From NCBI RefSeq assembly GCF_001295795.1, contig NZ_LJHY01000019.1, forward strand, positions 1 to 64,000: DNA of 64,000 nucleotides. Direction: 5' to 3'. Both the position numbers and the translations under genes were made by a program. The DNA is from Novosphingobium sp. AAP83 (GTDB lineage Bacteria > Pseudomonadota > Alphaproteobacteria > Sphingomonadales > Sphingomonadaceae). The notes under the pieces were generated by a model, which saw nothing but the letters and a program-made list of their open reading frames with translations, was not told where the DNA came from and ran no database searches. Shown piece after piece: positions 62,884-64,000 of the stretch (positions are counted from its first letter, which is position 1; each line of letters opens with the position of its first letter).

Positions 62884-63570
62884 TTGAGCGAGCTCAATAT
62901 ACTTTATGTAGAAGATGATCCGCGGGCTGCCGAGGCGGTGCGCACGCTTGTCGCAGCAGATGGTGAGCGGCTGGCGTGGGAGCAAACGGGCACAAGCGGT
63001 TTGCAGCGCGCCGGTGCCGAAGCGTTTGACGTGATCATCCTTGACCGGATGTTGCCCGATATTGACGGGCTGACCGTGGTCTCGCGGCTGCGCGCGGCAG
63101 GCGTCGATACGCCCGTGCTGATGCTTTCTGCGCTGGGCCGCAGCGAAAACCGGATCGAGGGGTTGCAGGCTGGCGTCGATGATTATCTGGCCAAGCCCTA
63201 TGAGCCACAGGAATTGCTGGCGCGGGTAAAGGCGTTGCACCGCCGGTCATCGGGCAAAGTCCACGGCGCGGTGATCATCTATGGCGCGTTTGAATGCCAT
63301 GTGAAGGCGCGCACCGGCTTTCGCAGCGGACGCCACATTGCGCTTTCACCGCGTGAATTCGCGCTGTTCCGCTATTTCATGGAAAACGCAGGCGAAACCG
63401 TCACCCGCGAAATGCTGCTGCGCGATGTATGGAACATGAACTTCGACCCGCAAACCAATGTGGTCGATGTGAACATCGGGCGGTTGCGGCGCAAACTGGA
63501 GGACGGCTTTGCCTGCCCTGCGCTGGAAACGATCTGGGGCGCAGGATACCGCCTGACGACCGGCGAATGA
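62884..63570 (+). CDS. OmpR-family response regulator
   Basis: This is a 228-residue two-component regulator. The receiver domain (residues 1-120) has the acidic pair VEDDPRA, phosphoacceptor Asp in VIILDRMLPDIDG, and the Lys in YLAKPYEPQELL. The C-terminal winged helix (about residues 140-226) has SPREFALFRYF and NVVDVNIGRLRRKLE. The start is TTG 62884. It overlaps the kinase gene by 4 bases. Confidence 0.95.
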   Translation: MSELNILYVEDDPRAAEAVRTLVAADGERLAWEQTGTSGLQRAGAEAFDVIILDRMLPDIDGLTVVSRLRAAGVDTPVLMLSALGRSENRIEGLQAGVDDYLAKPYEPQELLARVKALHRRSSGKVHGAVIIYGAFECHVKARTGFRSGRHIALSPREFALFRYFMENAGETVTREMLLRDVWNMNFDPQTNVVDVNIGRLRRKLEDGFACPALETIWGAGYRLTTGE

Positions 63571-64000
63571 TGGCGCGATCAAGCCGCAGATCTCCACCCC
63601 GCTCGCGCAGCCGCTCGATCTTTGGCCAATTGACGGCAGCATCAATCGTGATTGCGATCATCGCCGTAGCGGTGCTGTTTGCAGTGACGACGATCACCAT
63701 TCAACGCCAGACCCGCGCCTCGCTTTCGGCGACGGTCGCCACCGATCTTGCTGGCCTGATCGATATCTATGCAACCGCTGGCCGCGCCGAATTGCTGCGC
63801 CGCGTGAACGACCGGCAAGAGGTGGTGAGCCTTGAAGGACGGCGATCCCGCTATCTTATCGCAGACGGTTCTGGCCGCCCCTTGTCCGGAGATATCCGCC
63901 GCTGGCCGCCACTCAATGCCGCGCTGTCCGAAGAAGGGTTTGTCACGCTGGCCGATGGCACAGACGTTTATGCGCAAAGCGCGAAACTTGCTCCCGATCT
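63567..64000 (+). CDS. Sensor histidine kinase, N-terminal part (cut by window end)
   Basis: The reading frame from ATG 63567 stays open to the end of the window (about 144 codons). A basic N-terminus (SSRRSPPRSRSRS) precedes a transmembrane helix (LTAASIVIAIIAVAVLFAVT), then a periplasmic-looking sensor segment. The second helix, HAMP and kinase core lie beyond base 64000. The 4-base overlap with the response regulator identifies it as its cognate partner. Confidence 0.88.
   Translation, partial: MMARSSRRSPPRSRSRSIFGQLTAASIVIAIIAVAVLFAVTTITIQRQTRASLSATVATDLAGLIDIYATAGRAELLRRVNDRQEVVSLEGRRSRYLIADGSGRPLSGDIRRWPPLNAALSEEGFVTLADGTDVYAQSAKLAPD

Overview
The window is high-GC alphaproteobacterial chromosome, most likely from the Sphingomonadales (Novosphingobium/Sphingobium-like). 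The grounds are the gene order fur-plsC-miaB-phoH-ybeY-corC, an alpha-type Fur without the usual cysteine pair, and the abundance of TonB-dependent receptors (six). This assignment is an inference from gene content; there is no rRNA to confirm it.

0-21.4 kb is mostly core housekeeping. It holds an iron regulator, phospholipid synthesis (plsC), tRNA modification (miaB), RNA metabolism (phoH, ybeY), corC, a LysR and an AraC regulator, hisN, prs, nadE, gltX, glmS, glmU, a phosphoglycolate phosphatase, a YghU-type glutathione transferase and a tRNA-Gln(UUG). Two clear Fur-type palindromes precede a small DUF6628-like gene at 11.7 kb. One AT-rich orphan gene (16626-17798) interrupts this region. 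It sits between glmS/methyltransferase and glmU, bounded by imperfect inverted and direct repeats, beside a nested REP-like hairpin.

21.6-36.1 kb is an accessory metal-acquisition island, probably for zinc. It contains a Zur-like Fur-family gene that appears frameshifted, a ZnuD-like TonB receptor with an Asp/His-rich loop, and an operon of TonB receptor, DUF1826 protein and an atypical TonB receptor. Divergent from that operon is a tightly coupled seven-gene operon: ABC ATPase, two ABC-2/DUF3526 permeases, a COG0523 (CobW-like) GTPase, a WD40 protein, a DUF1289 protein and a NiCoT-type metal permease. Palindromes of Fur/Zur 7-1-7 type lie in front of the receptor transcripts, and a near-consensus Zur box lies in front of the ABC operon.

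36.4-45.3 kb is a catabolic locus. A TetR regulator precedes a translationally coupled run: SMP-30 lactonase, MFS transporter, VAO/4-cresol-dehydrogenase-type flavoprotein, cytochrome c and a small Tat-exported protein. After about 400 empty bases come an NAD-dependent epimerase/dehydrogenase and, divergent from it, cupin, SDR, a small unknown protein and a periplasmic thioredoxin-fold protein. The natural reading is oxidation of a para-hydroxylated benzylic compound in the periplasm, followed by lactone opening and side-chain oxidation. The substrate is unknown.

45.3-61.7 kb carries three TonB receptors, a PhoD phosphatase, a CDP-alcohol phosphatidyltransferase, a NupC nucleoside transporter, a TMEM64-reductase fusion, an NDH-2-like flavoprotein, a DUF1499 membrane protein, a small HTH-like protein and a PPK2 kinase. 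Several of these suggest phosphate and nucleoside scavenging. The window ends with an exported SH3-domain protein, a strong terminator, and an OmpR-type response regulator overlapping the start of its histidine kinase, which is cut by the window edge.
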